Shown piece by piece: positions 8,182 through 16,383 of a stretch of DNA of 64,000 nt; the first letter of the stretch is position 1, and every line of letters begins with the position of its first letter. The notes beneath the pieces were generated by a model. That model worked only from the letters and a program-made list of their open reading frames with translations. It was not told where the DNA came from and made no database searches. Made by a program: the position numbers and the translations under genes. Source of the DNA: Ferrovibrio sp046297895 (GTDB lineage: Bacteria; Pseudomonadota; Alphaproteobacteria; Ferrovibrionales; Ferrovibrionaceae); NCBI RefSeq assembly GCF_046297895.1, contig NZ_JBKBHC010000002.1, positions 404,666 to 468,665 of the forward strand, written 5' to 3'.

Positions 8182-9114
8182 ATGGGCCGCTTCCATGCCG
8201 GCGAACGGGCTCTGCAGGCGCGGCTGCATCCCGACCTGCCCGCGCGTATGCAGCAATCGGCCGGGCCGGCGATCCGCGATTTCATGCCCGACCAGCATCG
8301 CGAGTTCTTTGCCATGCTGCCCACCCTGTTCGTCGGCAGCGTGGACGGGCAGGGCCGCCCCTGGGCCTCGGTGCTGAGCGGCCGGCCGGGTTTCGTGTTG
8401 TCGCCCGATCCGCGGATTCTGCATGTGGCGGCAAAGCCCATCGCCGGCGATCCGCTGCAGGATCATCTGCGCCTGGGCGCGCAGCTCGGCCTGCTTGGCC
8501 TGCAGCCCGAGACGCGGCGGCGCAACCGCATGAACGGTCATGTCGCGACGCTGGACGATAGCGGCTTCACGGTGGAAGTCGAACAGAGCTTCGGCAACTG
8601 CCCGCAATACATCCAGGCGCGCGCGCCGCGCTTTGCCGCCGCGGCACAGACCCCGCCGGTGCGGCCGGAAACCGCGCGGCTCTCGCCGCGCGCTGCTGCC
8701 CTGCTGCGCCAGGCCGACACTTTGTTCATCGCCACTTCGGCCGATGGCGAGGGCGTGGACATGTCCCATCGCGGCGGCCGGCCGGGCTTCCTGCGCGTGG
8801 AAGAGATTGATGGCGCCACGCGGATCACCCTGCCCGATTTCCGCGGCAACAAGTTCTTCAACACGCTCGGCAACATCGCGCTCAACCCGCGCGCCGGGCT
8901 GCTGGTGATGGATTATGCCACCGGCGACCTGCTGCAGCTCACGACGCATGCCGAGATCATCTGGGACGGACCCGAGGTGAACGGCTTTGCCGGCGCCGAA
9001 CGCCTGCTGCGCCTGGGCGTCGAGGCCGGCCACATCATCGAGGGCGGCCTGCCCCTGCGCTGGAGCGAACCGCAATACGCGCCGCAACTGGCCGGCACGG
9101 GAAACTGGAATTGA
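8182..9114 (+). CDS. Pyridoxamine 5'-phosphate oxidase-like flavin protein
   Basis: A 310-aa protein with two split-barrel FMN-binding-type halves: FVGSVDGQGRPWASVLSGRPGF near residue 50 and FIATSADGEGVDMSHRGGRPGFL near 180, the second followed by FRGNKFFNTLGN, a common feature of this family. It begins 6 bases after the GST stop, so the two are co-transcribed. Proteins of this type sometimes carry flavin or heme and act in redox detoxification. Together with the GST and the LysR regulator this suggests a small stress or detoxification unit (inference). Confidence 0.85.
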   Translation: MGRFHAGERALQARLHPDLPARMQQSAGPAIRDFMPDQHREFFAMLPTLFVGSVDGQGRPWASVLSGRPGFVLSPDPRILHVAAKPIAGDPLQDHLRLGAQLGLLGLQPETRRRNRMNGHVATLDDSGFTVEVEQSFGNCPQYIQARAPRFAAAAQTPPVRPETARLSPRAAALLRQADTLFIATSADGEGVDMSHRGGRPGFLRVEEIDGATRITLPDFRGNKFFNTLGNIALNPRAGLLVMDYATGDLLQLTTHAEIIWDGPEVNGFAGAERLLRLGVEAGHIIEGGLPLRWSEPQYAPQLAGTGNWN

Positions 9115-9135
9115 CAGCCCGAGACCAATCGGGCG

Positions 9136-9456
9136 TCAGGCCGCCGCGTCGCTGAGAATCTGCTGCGCGACATTGTCGACAACGACCGGGCTCTCGAAAT
9201 AGGCCACGGTCGGATCGGTGTCGTATTTCTCGCGCACGAAGGCGCGCCAGGCATCGGTGTACATCGCCTCGGCCTCGCGGCGCGAATTCCAGAAATAGAC
9301 GCCACCCACGGTTCGGCCGTCCTCCGACAGCAGGTAGGTCTTGCGCAGCAGGCCCGGTACGCCGCGATACTTCGGCGCGGTGCTCAGGAAGATGCTGCGC
9401 GCTTCTTCGCGCGTGACCGGCTTGGGCAGGATGAAGGTCGTCAGGGTGGTGATCAT
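9136..9456 (-). CDS. YdhR-like putative monooxygenase
   Basis: A 106-aa dimeric alpha-beta barrel protein: ITTLTTFILPKPVTREEARSI at the start, YLLSEDGRTVGGVYFWNSRREAEAMY in the middle, typical of the YdhR/monooxygenase group that lacks metal cofactors. I chose the ATG at 9456, with GGAG six bases upstream, over the ATG at 9471. It is divergent from a TetR gene, and two palindromes lie between them, so it is the probable regulated target. Its substrate is not known. Confidence 0.8.
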   Translation of the reverse strand: MITTLTTFILPKPVTREEARSIFLSTAPKYRGVPGLLRKTYLLSEDGRTVGGVYFWNSRREAEAMYTDAWRAFVREKYDTDPTVAYFESPVVVDNVAQQILSDAAA

Positions 9457-9519
9457 GGGCATCTCCGTCATGCGTGGCGCGCCTTTGCATGGAAATCAGC
9501 CGCGAATAGCGCTAGGTTT

Positions 9520-9534
9520 TTGACATTGTGTCTA
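9520..9534. promoter_or_regulatory. Putative TetR operator, upstream copy
   Basis: TTGACA-N3-TGTCTA, an imperfect palindrome with one mismatched arm. It is 27 bases from a second, perfect copy in the same orientation, inside the 135-base gap between the monooxygenase-like gene and the divergent TetR gene. This is a likely repressor site controlling both genes. Confidence 0.6.
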
Positions 9535-9546
9535 GAAATCACTTTT

Positions 9547-9561
9547 TTGACATAGTGTCAA
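9547..9561. promoter_or_regulatory. Putative TetR operator, perfect palindrome
   Basis: TTGACA-N3-TGTCAA is a perfect inverted repeat located 31 bases before the GTG of the TetR gene. TTGACA also resembles a -35 element, so repressor and polymerase could compete here. Position and symmetry suggest autoregulation plus control of the divergent gene. Confidence 0.65.
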
Positions 9562-9591
9562 ATACTTTTCGCCGCCGCAAAGGAGAAAAAG

Positions 9592-10218
9592 GTGAGACCG
9601 CGCGAATTTGACGAAGACGACCTCCTGCGCATCGCCTTCGATCAATTCTGGCGCAAGGGGATAAGGGGAACCTCGTTGTCCGACATCGCGCGCGATACCG
9701 GCATCCAGCGCGGCAGCCTCTATAATGCTTTCGGCAGCAAGGAGGCGCTGTTTCTCCGCGCCTATGAACGCTATTCCGGTGACTACCTCAACGCCGTTCG
9801 CAAGGCGCTCGGCTCAGGGAGTGTGCGGAAACGCCTGACGGCGTTTTTCGACATGACGATAACGAATTTCCGGTCCGGTTCGCCGCCGCGCGGCTGCCCC
9901 ACCACACGCGGATTGATGGAACTGGCATCCGAGCAGGACGGTGAACTGGACGACAAGGCGCGGCAGGCATTCGCAGATCTGATTACCCGCATCACCGGCC
10001 TGCTCCGCGACGCCCTGTCCCAGGGTGCCGAGCACGGCGAATTCGATGGCGACCCAGAAGCCGCCGCTTTGCACATCATGACCGTGACCCGTGGCCTGGC
10101 TGTGCTGGAGCGGGCCTTCGGCGACGAGGCCCGGCTGCGCGGAATCGCAGCCCATACGGTGGATCTCCTGCTTGGCGGGCCATCGCCCGAACAAGCCCGA
10201 CGATCGCGCGCGCGCTAA
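9592..10218 (+). CDS. TetR family transcriptional regulator
   Basis: A 208-aa regulator with an N-terminal TetR helix-turn-helix (FDEDDLLRIAFDQFW..GTSLSDIARDTGIQRGSLYNAFGSKEALF) and a helical ligand-binding C-domain containing the SPPRGCPTTRGLMEL stretch common in the AcrR/NemR-like branch. It starts with GTG at 9592 after AGGAG. The two palindromes upstream are its likely operators. Its 3' end overlaps the convergent ABC transporter gene by four bases. Confidence 0.92.
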   Translation: MRPREFDEDDLLRIAFDQFWRKGIRGTSLSDIARDTGIQRGSLYNAFGSKEALFLRAYERYSGDYLNAVRKALGSGSVRKRLTAFFDMTITNFRSGSPPRGCPTTRGLMELASEQDGELDDKARQAFADLITRITGLLRDALSQGAEHGEFDGDPEAAALHIMTVTRGLAVLERAFGDEARLRGIAAHTVDLLLGGPSPEQARRSRAR

Positions 10219-12035
10219 TCTCCCGCCGCCGAGAGCACGCCGACGCTGTCCTCGTTCTCGGCGGCACGCGCTTCCTGCTGCTTGTGCCACAGCGCGGCAT
10301 AAAGCCCGCCGGCCTGCAGCAGGGTGTGGTGGCGGCCGCGTTCGGCGATGCGGCCCTGATCCAGCACGATGATCTCGTCGGCATCCACCACGGTGGACAG
10401 GCGATGGGCGATCACCAGCGTGGTGCAGCCTTCCGCGGCGCGGGCCAGGGCCGCCTGGATTTCGCGTTCGGTATGGGTGTCGAGCGCCGAGGTGGCCTCG
10501 TCGAACACCATGATCTTGGGCTGCTTCAGCAAGGCGCGGGCAATCGCCACGCGCTGCTTCTCGCCACCCGACAGTTTCAGGCCGCGTTCGCCCACCATGG
10601 TGGCCATGCCATCGGGCAGGCGCGCGATCAGGCCATCGAGCTGCGCCAGCCGCGCTGCTTCCTGCACCTCGGTATCCGTTGCCTCCACGCGGCCGTAGCG
10701 GATGTTGTAAAGAATCGTGTCGTTGAACAGCACGGTATCCTGCGGCACGATGCCGATGGCGCGCCGCAGGCTGGTCTGGCTGACCTCGCGGATATCCTGG
10801 CCGTCGATGCGGATATTGCCGTCCGACACATCGTAGAAACGGTAGAGCAGGCGCGAGAGCGTCGACTTGCCGGCGCCCGAGGCGCCCACCACCGCCACCT
10901 TGGCGCCGGACGGGATGCGGAAGCTCACGCCGGCCAGGATTTCACGGCGCGGATCGTAGGCGAAGCGAACATTGTCAAATTCGACCTCGCCACGCGACAC
11001 GTTCAGCGCCGGCGCGCCGGCCTTGTCCTGCACCTCCTGCGGTACATCGAGCAGCTTGAACATCGCCTCCATGTCGATCAGGCCCTGCTTGATCTCGCGA
11101 TAGGCGAAACCGAGGAAATTCAGCGGCAGGTAAAGCTGGATCAGGTAGGCGTTGACCATGACGATGTCGCCCAGCGTCATGGTGCCGTCGCGCACGCCCA
11201 GCACGGCCAGGCTCATCACGCCGATCAGGCCGATGGCGATGATCGCGCCCTGGCCCAGATTGAGCAGAGCCAGCGAGGTCTGGCTTTTCACGGCGGCACG
11301 TTCGTAGCGGCTGAGGGCCTCGTCGAAGCGGCGGGCCTCGTGCGCCTCGTTGGTGAAGTATTTCACCGTCTCATAATTGAGCAGGCTGTCGATCGCGCGG
11401 GTATTGGCGCGCTGGTCCTCGTCGTTCATCTGGCGCCGGTATTTGGTGCGCCATTCGGTGATGCTGAGGGTATAGAAGATGTAGCCGGCGATGGTGCCGA
11501 CCGTGATCAGCGCGAAGCTCCAGCCATAGAGCCACCACAGGATGCCGCCGACCAGCGCGATCTCGACGATGGTGGGCAGGATGTTGAAGGTCATGAACTG
11601 CAGCACGAACTGGATGCCCTTGGTGCCGCGTTCGATCACCCGGCTCAAACCGCCCGTCTGCCGCTCGAGATGGAAACGCAGGGACAGCGCATGCAGGTGG
11701 TTGAAGGTCTGCAACGCCAGGTCGCGGATCGCCGCCTGGGCCACCTTGGCAAACACCGCGTCGCGCAGCTCGCCAAACCCCTGGGCCGCCATGCGCGCCA
11801 CGCCATAGGCGAGCACCATGCCGAGCACCGCACCAATCGCCAGCTGGTTCGCCGAGACACCGGAATTCAGCAGGTCGACCGCGCGCTTGAAGAAATATGG
11901 CACTGCAACATTGACCAGCTTGGCCAGCACCAGGAACAGCAGCGCGATCACCACGCGCCGTCGCAGGTCGGGCCGGCTGGCCGGCCAGAGTCGCGGAATC
12001 AGCAAGCCGGGTAGTGTTTTTTTCAAGTCGGTCAT
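10215..12035 (-). CDS. ATM1/HMT1-type ABC exporter (TMD-NBD fusion)
   Basis: A 606-aa half-transporter: six transmembrane helices in residues 20-310, then an ATPase domain with Walker A GASGAGKST, signature LSGGEKQRV and Walker B IMVFDEATSALD. The membrane part contains SRVIERGTKGI and YRRQMNDEDQRANTRAIDSLLNYE, which are hallmarks of the ATM1 / heavy-metal tolerance group that exports glutathione-linked sulfur or metal species. I chose MTDLKK at 12035; the frame extends 28 codons further. It is probably a homodimer in the inner membrane. Confidence 0.92.
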   Translation of the reverse strand: MTDLKKTLPGLLIPRLWPASRPDLRRRVVIALLFLVLAKLVNVAVPYFFKRAVDLLNSGVSANQLAIGAVLGMVLAYGVARMAAQGFGELRDAVFAKVAQAAIRDLALQTFNHLHALSLRFHLERQTGGLSRVIERGTKGIQFVLQFMTFNILPTIVEIALVGGILWWLYGWSFALITVGTIAGYIFYTLSITEWRTKYRRQMNDEDQRANTRAIDSLLNYETVKYFTNEAHEARRFDEALSRYERAAVKSQTSLALLNLGQGAIIAIGLIGVMSLAVLGVRDGTMTLGDIVMVNAYLIQLYLPLNFLGFAYREIKQGLIDMEAMFKLLDVPQEVQDKAGAPALNVSRGEVEFDNVRFAYDPRREILAGVSFRIPSGAKVAVVGASGAGKSTLSRLLYRFYDVSDGNIRIDGQDIREVSQTSLRRAIGIVPQDTVLFNDTILYNIRYGRVEATDTEVQEAARLAQLDGLIARLPDGMATMVGERGLKLSGGEKQRVAIARALLKQPKIMVFDEATSALDTHTEREIQAALARAAEGCTTLVIAHRLSTVVDADEIIVLDQGRIAERGRHHTLLQAGGLYAALWHKQQEARAAENEDSVGVLSAAGD

Positions 12036-12161
12036 GATGGGCGAAGGGCTGGAGCTTGGGTTAGGCTGGCGATGCTTGATCGGGGTGTGTACGGAGCGTA
12101 TCGTTTGCTCCCCCAACAATCGACCCCGTTTTTTCCTTATTTCTGGCTAGGGAGCAGTCCG

Positions 12162-13010
12162 ATGAAAGTGGTGAGCTTCGTCCGCAATGGCAAGAGCTCG
12201 TATGGCGTGGTTTCCGGCGACGGCATAGTCGATGTCGGCGCCAAACTCGGCAGCAAGTATGCCGATCTCGCCGCGGTTCTCAAAGCCGGCGCGCTGGCCG
12301 AGGTCGAATCGACTGCCAAAGGTGTGACGGCCGACATGAAACTGGACGGCACCACCCTGCTGCCGGTGATCCCCAACCCGGGCAAGATCATCTGCGTCGG
12401 CGTCAACTACGACGAACACCGCCGCGAGATGGGCCGCGAACCGCCGGGCCATCCCACCATCTTCGTGCGTTTCCCCGAAAGCCAGGTGGCCCATGGCCAG
12501 CCGGTGCTGAAGCCGGCCGAATCCGACCGGCTGGATTATGAAGGCGAGCTGGCCGTGATCATCGGCAAGCCGGGCTTCAAGGTTTCGGAAGACAACGCCT
12601 ATTCCATCATCGCCGGCTATTCCTGCTACATGGATGGCTCGGTGCGCGACTGGCAGACCCATACCAGCCAGTTCACCCCGGGCAAGAACTTCCCCGCCAC
12701 CGGCGGCTTCGGCCCCTGGATGGTGACCGCCGACGAGATCCCCGATCCCCAGGACCTGATGCTGGAAACCCGCCTGAACGGCCAGACCGTTCAGAAATCG
12801 GGCACCGACCTGATGACCTTCAACATCCGCAAGATCATCAAGTATGTCACCACCTGGGTCGAACTGAAGCCCGGCGACGTGATCGCCACCGGCACCCCCG
12901 GCGGTGTCGGCACCAAGCGCAACCCGCCGCTCTACATGAAGGACGGCGACGTGGTGGAGGTCGAGATCAGCAAGGTCGGCCTGCTGCGCAACCCGGTGAA
13001 GAACGCGTAA
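12162..13010 (+). CDS. Fumarylacetoacetate hydrolase family protein
   Basis: A 282-aa FAH-fold enzyme. The metal site is visible as YEGELAVIIGKPG and the C-terminal half carries GVNYDEHRREMG, FPATGGFGPW and PGDVIATGTPGGVG, which are typical of acylpyruvase / 2-keto-4-pentenoate hydratase-like members. The ATG at 12162 follows AGGGAG; the frame is open upstream but that segment is not family-like. It probably cleaves C-C or C-O bonds in beta-diketo or enol acids from aromatic catabolism. A strong terminator follows. Confidence 0.92.
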   Translation: MKVVSFVRNGKSSYGVVSGDGIVDVGAKLGSKYADLAAVLKAGALAEVESTAKGVTADMKLDGTTLLPVIPNPGKIICVGVNYDEHRREMGREPPGHPTIFVRFPESQVAHGQPVLKPAESDRLDYEGELAVIIGKPGFKVSEDNAYSIIAGYSCYMDGSVRDWQTHTSQFTPGKNFPATGGFGPWMVTADEIPDPQDLMLETRLNGQTVQKSGTDLMTFNIRKIIKYVTTWVELKPGDVIATGTPGGVGTKRNPPLYMKDGDVVEVEISKVGLLRNPVKNA

Positions 13011-13031
13011 GCGGTACTGAATTCCGGTTTC

Positions 13032-13063
13032 AAACGGCGCCCTTCGCGGCGCCGTTTCTTTTT
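13032..13063 (+). terminator. Rho-independent terminator after FAH gene
   Basis: A perfect 10-bp stem AAACGGCGCC / GGCGCCGTTT with a 6-base loop, followed by CTTTTT. It lies between the FAH gene and the convergent pyrD, and its symmetric stem with A-run on one side could act for both strands. Confidence 0.85.
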
Positions 13064-14106
13064 CAATTCTTCCCCACCGCCTCGGCCACGCTCTTGAAGC
13101 CGTCACGCTTCAGCAGGGCGGCAAGCTCGCTCTTGATGCGGCCGACCAGGCCCGGGCCTTCATAGAGCATGGCGGAATAAAGCTGCACGGCCGAGGCGCC
13201 GGCGCGGATGCGGGCATAGGCATCCGCGCCCGAGGCGATGCCGCCCACACCGATCAGCGGCATGCGGCTGCCGATCCTGCCATGAAGCTGTTTCAGCACG
13301 GCCTGTGCGCGCTCGCGCAACGGGACGCCCGACAGGCCGCCGCTCTCGGCCTTGTACCGGCTGCGCAGCGTATCGGGCCGCGCAATGGTGGTGTTGGTGG
13401 CGACGATGCCATCCAGCCCATATTGCAGCGCGAGGTCGGCCACCGCATCGATGTCGTCTTCCGCCAGGTCGGGTGCGATCTTGACCAGCAGTGGCGTCTT
13501 GTATTGTGCATGCAGGGGCTGCAGCCGGGCGAGCAGCGCAGCCAGTTCCTCGCGGCCCTGCAGGTTGCGCAGGCCCGGCGTGTTGGGCGAGGAGACATTG
13601 ACCACGGCGAAGCCGCAGAGCGCGGCCAGCCGCGCATAGGAGATCGCGTAATCGCCGGGGCGATCGCCGGAATCCTTGTTGGCGCCGAGATTGACCCCGA
13701 CCAGGCCCATGCGCCCGCGCCGCGCCTCCAGCCGCGATGCCACCACATCCAGCCCTTCATTGTTGAAGCCCATGCGGTTGATCACCGCGTGGTCTTCCTC
13801 CAGCCGGAACAGGCGCGGCTGCGGATTGCCCGGCTGCGGACGCGGCGTGACGCCACCGACCTCGACGAAGCCGAAGCCCAGGCGCAGCATGGCATCGGGT
13901 ACCTCGGCATTCTTGTCGAAGCCGGCCGCCAGACCCACGGGATTGGAAAGGCGCCTGCCGAACAGGGTGGTGGCCAGCACCGGATCGTCAGCCTGGCGCG
14001 GCGGGATGACCAAACCGGTCTTGAGCAGGTCGAGGGTCATGCGGTGCGCACGCTCGGACTCCACATGCCGCACCAGCGGCCAGACCAGACAGCGATAGAG
14101 GTTCAT
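13063..14106 (-). CDS. pyrD: Dihydroorotate dehydrogenase (quinone), class 2
   Basis: A 347-aa membrane-associated flavoenzyme that oxidises dihydroorotate to orotate in pyrimidine synthesis, passing electrons to quinone. The N-terminal amphipathic segment (MNLYRCLVWPLVRHVESERAH) is specific to class 2 enzymes. The FMN barrel shows GLAAGFDKNAE, the catalytic-Ser loop NVSSPNTPGLR, and the GVGGIASG phosphate-binding loop. Its start overlaps the stop of the 2H phosphoesterase gene by four bases, so it is the last gene of a three-gene operon. Confidence 0.96.
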   Translation of the reverse strand: MNLYRCLVWPLVRHVESERAHRMTLDLLKTGLVIPPRQADDPVLATTLFGRRLSNPVGLAAGFDKNAEVPDAMLRLGFGFVEVGGVTPRPQPGNPQPRLFRLEEDHAVINRMGFNNEGLDVVASRLEARRGRMGLVGVNLGANKDSGDRPGDYAISYARLAALCGFAVVNVSSPNTPGLRNLQGREELAALLARLQPLHAQYKTPLLVKIAPDLAEDDIDAVADLALQYGLDGIVATNTTIARPDTLRSRYKAESGGLSGVPLRERAQAVLKQLHGRIGSRMPLIGVGGIASGADAYARIRAGASAVQLYSAMLYEGPGLVGRIKSELAALLKRDGFKSVAEAVGKN

Positions 14107-14786
14107 GCGACGGGCTCCGGACGGGCGGGCGACGGGCTGATCGGCGCCGGGCTGGCTGGCAACGGGGCGCCGAGGGACAGCTTGGCGAGGGTATCGAATT
14201 CCAGCGCGGGATACCGCGTTTCACGCAGCAGGATGACATCTTGCAGCAGAAAACGCAGATCGAGCGGCAGCGCGGCGATCCGCGCGGCAAAATCGGGCGG
14301 CAAGGCTGAAGGCGCGGCATAGCGCGCCAGCGTGACATGAACGAGATCGTAGCGCGGCGCGCCGCCGGGCGGCGGCGGCAGGATGTCCGCCAGGCGCCGG
14401 CGCAGCGACCAGACCGCCTCAGCCGCTTCGCTGCGGTCATCGGCAACGGCGATGACGGCCGTGGGCGTGGCGCGCAGGGCGGCGAAGCGCAGCGTCACGG
14501 GTGGCTGTGCAGCGGCCCAGCCGCGCAGGGTCGCCTGAACTGCCGCCGCGTTCGCGGCCCAGTAGGCCTCCTTGTCGAAATCCTGCCGCACCGGCGCGAC
14601 GGCATAGATCGAAAGATGCTGATGCGACGGCGGCACGAGGCGCAGGCCGCAGGGGTCGGCAATGGTGGCGATCTGCGCCAGCAGCGGCTGCAACGCCGCC
14701 TGCAGATCGGCCGGCGCCAGCGCGGCCACGCCGTAGGAGCACGCCGGCTGCTGCCAGAAGGGATCGAGGCTGAATCCGCCGCTCAT
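14103..14786 (-). CDS. 2'-5' RNA ligase-like 2H phosphoesterase
   Basis: A 227-aa protein with the two HxT/S motifs that define the 2H phosphoesterase superfamily: HLSIY near residue 56 and HVTLARY near residue 150. This superfamily includes ThpR RNA cyclic phosphodiesterases and nucleotide or phosphate-ester hydrolases. The start MSGGFSLDP at 14786 overlaps the DUF952 stop by four bases. The Pro-rich C-terminal tail is not conserved in type. Its true substrate is unknown. Confidence 0.8.
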   Translation of the reverse strand: MSGGFSLDPFWQQPACSYGVAALAPADLQAALQPLLAQIATIADPCGLRLVPPSHQHLSIYAVAPVRQDFDKEAYWAANAAAVQATLRGWAAAQPPVTLRFAALRATPTAVIAVADDRSEAAEAVWSLRRRLADILPPPPGGAPRYDLVHVTLARYAAPSALPPDFAARIAALPLDLRFLLQDVILLRETRYPALEFDTLAKLSLGAPLPASPAPISPSPARPEPVA

Positions 14787-15127
14787 GGTTCGAGGTCGGG
14801 AAAGACATGCCGGCCATCCGGACCGAGCGGCAGATTTTCGACGCGATGCACGGCCGCGACCGGCAGGTCGCCATAGAGATGGGGAAACAGATCGTCGTTG
14901 CGCGACCTTTCCCATTTCAGCGGGGCCGCAAGAGATTCCGCCCTCACATAGAGCAGCACCAGGGCGGGCAGGCCAGCGTAATGCTTCGCCGCCGTCTCGG
15001 CCACCTGGGCGGATGTCGAGAAATGGATGAAGCCGTCGCGGATGTCATGCGCGCTGCCAGTGAAACGGCCGGCGGCTTGCGCGGCCGCCCAGTCGGCGGC
15101 AGTGAGGATGCGGTAGATCGTGGTCAT
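14783..15127 (-). CDS. DUF952 family protein
   Basis: A 114-aa protein with both typical DUF952 motifs: DGFIHFST near residue 31 and FPHLYGDLPVAAV near residue 80. The biochemical role is not known; some authors relate the fold to glutathione-S-transferase-like or ADP-ribosyl proteins. It leads the operon DUF952 - 2H phosphoesterase - pyrD, all linked by ATGA-type four-base overlaps. Confidence 0.9.
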   Translation of the reverse strand: MTTIYRILTAADWAAAQAAGRFTGSAHDIRDGFIHFSTSAQVAETAAKHYAGLPALVLLYVRAESLAAPLKWERSRNDDLFPHLYGDLPVAAVHRVENLPLGPDGRHVFPDLEP

Positions 15128-15173
15128 GGCGATGGCATAGCAGAAAGCCTGCCGGCCGGGGAGAGTTCCGCCG

Positions 15174-15578
15174 TCACTTCGCTCGCCCGGTCGTCTTTTC
15201 GAAGCTGCGCAACCCGGCCATGCCGAGCATGGCCAGCACCAGTTCGAACAGGCTGTCGATGCGGATATCCGGCGGCTGCACGCCCGGCGCCCAGAGTGCG
15301 GCGGCCCAGAGGAACAGCGGGTGGCCGAGATAGGCCCAGCCCACGCCGGCGGCGCAGATCCAGCCGACTGCCGGCCGCCAGCCGGCCACGAACACGCTGC
15401 GATGCGCCGCCTCGATCTTGTTCAGCTCGACCTGCAGGGCGCCCGGATTTTGCCGGAGCTTCTCCAGCACCGCTTCGGCCTGGGCGCGTTCGGCATCGGA
15501 AGTGAACAACTTGTCGAAGACATTGCCGATCGCCTCGATGGGCGAGGCGATATTGGCCACCAGCAGTTTGTCCAGCAT
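15174..15578 (-). CDS. Phage holin, 3TM family
   Basis: A 134-aa protein with an amphipathic N-terminal half (FDKLFTSDAERAQAEAVLEKL) and then hydrophobic segments around residues 65-85 and 105-122 (FELVLAMLGMAGLR), ending in FEKTTGRAK. This matches the 3TM holin group, which forms the membrane lesion that releases endolysin. It lies 12 bases after the endolysin gene and is the last gene of the late operon. Confidence 0.8.
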   Translation of the reverse strand: MLDKLLVANIASPIEAIGNVFDKLFTSDAERAQAEAVLEKLRQNPGALQVELNKIEAAHRSVFVAGWRPAVGWICAAGVGWAYLGHPLFLWAAALWAPGVQPPDIRIDSLFELVLAMLGMAGLRSFEKTTGRAK

Positions 15579-15590
15579 GGCAGGGTTCCT

Positions 15591-16049
15591 TCAGGCGATG
15601 TCGTTGTAGAAGGCATGGCGGCCGATCACGGCGCAGGGCGTATGGCCCCGCGCCCAGCCCGGCGCGATATCGACGGTGTGATAATGCGTGGCACCGAAGG
15701 TGTAGTCGGGCAGCCCGCCGCTCAAGCCCTGATCGGCAACCTGCAGCGCGATCCTGAACTCTGCGTCGCGCTCGTCCACCCGCTCCAGCTTGGCGCGGTT
15801 GGGATCTTCAGCCAGCCAGCAGGAGAACTGCCAGGGCCGCAGGCAAACCTCGGCCACGCTGCGGCCCCACCAGCCGGGTTTGGCGGCACGGTTCAGGATC
15901 ACGCTGGCCACCGCCATCATGCCTTCCCGCCCCTCGCTTCGCGCCTCGCCCCACACAGTGCGGGCCAGCGTGTCGCGGGTGAAGGCCTGGTCGCCGAAGG
16001 CGGCGGCGCGACGCGCGTGACCGGCCGGCAATCTGCGGGGGATCGTCAT
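15591..16049 (-). CDS. Endolysin, SleB-type cell wall hydrolase
   Basis: A 152-aa protein of the Hydrolase_2/SleB family: TRDTLARTVWGEARSEGREGMMAVASVILNR carries the catalytic Glu in WGEAR, and the later CLRPWQFSCW and THYHT stretches are family marks. Such enzymes cleave the glycan strand of peptidoglycan as lytic transglycosylases. No signal peptide is visible, so release depends on the holin next to it. Confidence 0.88.
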   Translation of the reverse strand: MTIPRRLPAGHARRAAAFGDQAFTRDTLARTVWGEARSEGREGMMAVASVILNRAAKPGWWGRSVAEVCLRPWQFSCWLAEDPNRAKLERVDERDAEFRIALQVADQGLSGGLPDYTFGATHYHTVDIAPGWARGHTPCAVIGRHAFYNDIA

Positions 16050-16065
16050 GGCGCTGCCTCCTTCA

Positions 16066-16362
16066 TCATGCGGTGCGTGCCGGCAGGTCGAGCTTGGCCT
16101 CGATGCGCAGCAGGTGTTCGGTCAGGCGCGTCTCGACATCCTTCAGGTAGCCGATCGAGGCATAACGCTGGGCGACCTCAAGCTTGTAATCCGAAAGCGC
16201 GGCGCGCGTGGCGGTGATGGCGGCGCGATGCTCGGCCTGCAGCTGCGCGATCTGGTGTTCCGCGCGGTCGCGCTGGCGCTGGATCATCCAGAACAGGCCG
16301 GCCAACACCGGCAGCTCAACCGCGCTGAGCCACCAGGTCCAGTCGAGGGCAAGATTGGCCAT
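16066..16362 (-). CDS. Phage membrane coiled-coil protein (i-spanin-like)
   Basis: A 98-aa protein with one N-terminal membrane helix (WWLSAVELPVLAGLFWMI) followed by a charged coiled coil (RQRDRAEHQIAQLQAEHRAA...) and a polar C-terminus. This is the shape of an inner-membrane spanin or of DUF2730-like proteins found next to lysis genes in Mu-like and other phages. It sits between the terminase and the endolysin. No overlapping o-spanin lipoprotein was found. Confidence 0.65.
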   Translation of the reverse strand: MANLALDWTWWLSAVELPVLAGLFWMIQRQRDRAEHQIAQLQAEHRAAITATRAALSDYKLEVAQRYASIGYLKDVETRLTEHLLRIEAKLDLPARTA

Positions 16363-16383
16363 GGCGTATTCCTTTCCGGTTCT

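Noticed and set aside
10284..12014. Long plus-strand open frame opposite the ABC exporter
   Set aside because: No recognisable domain; the minus-strand frame has all ABC motifs.
15128..15173. Phage attachment site at the left edge
   Set aside because: Only 46 bases, no tRNA or direct repeat matching the right edge was found by eye.
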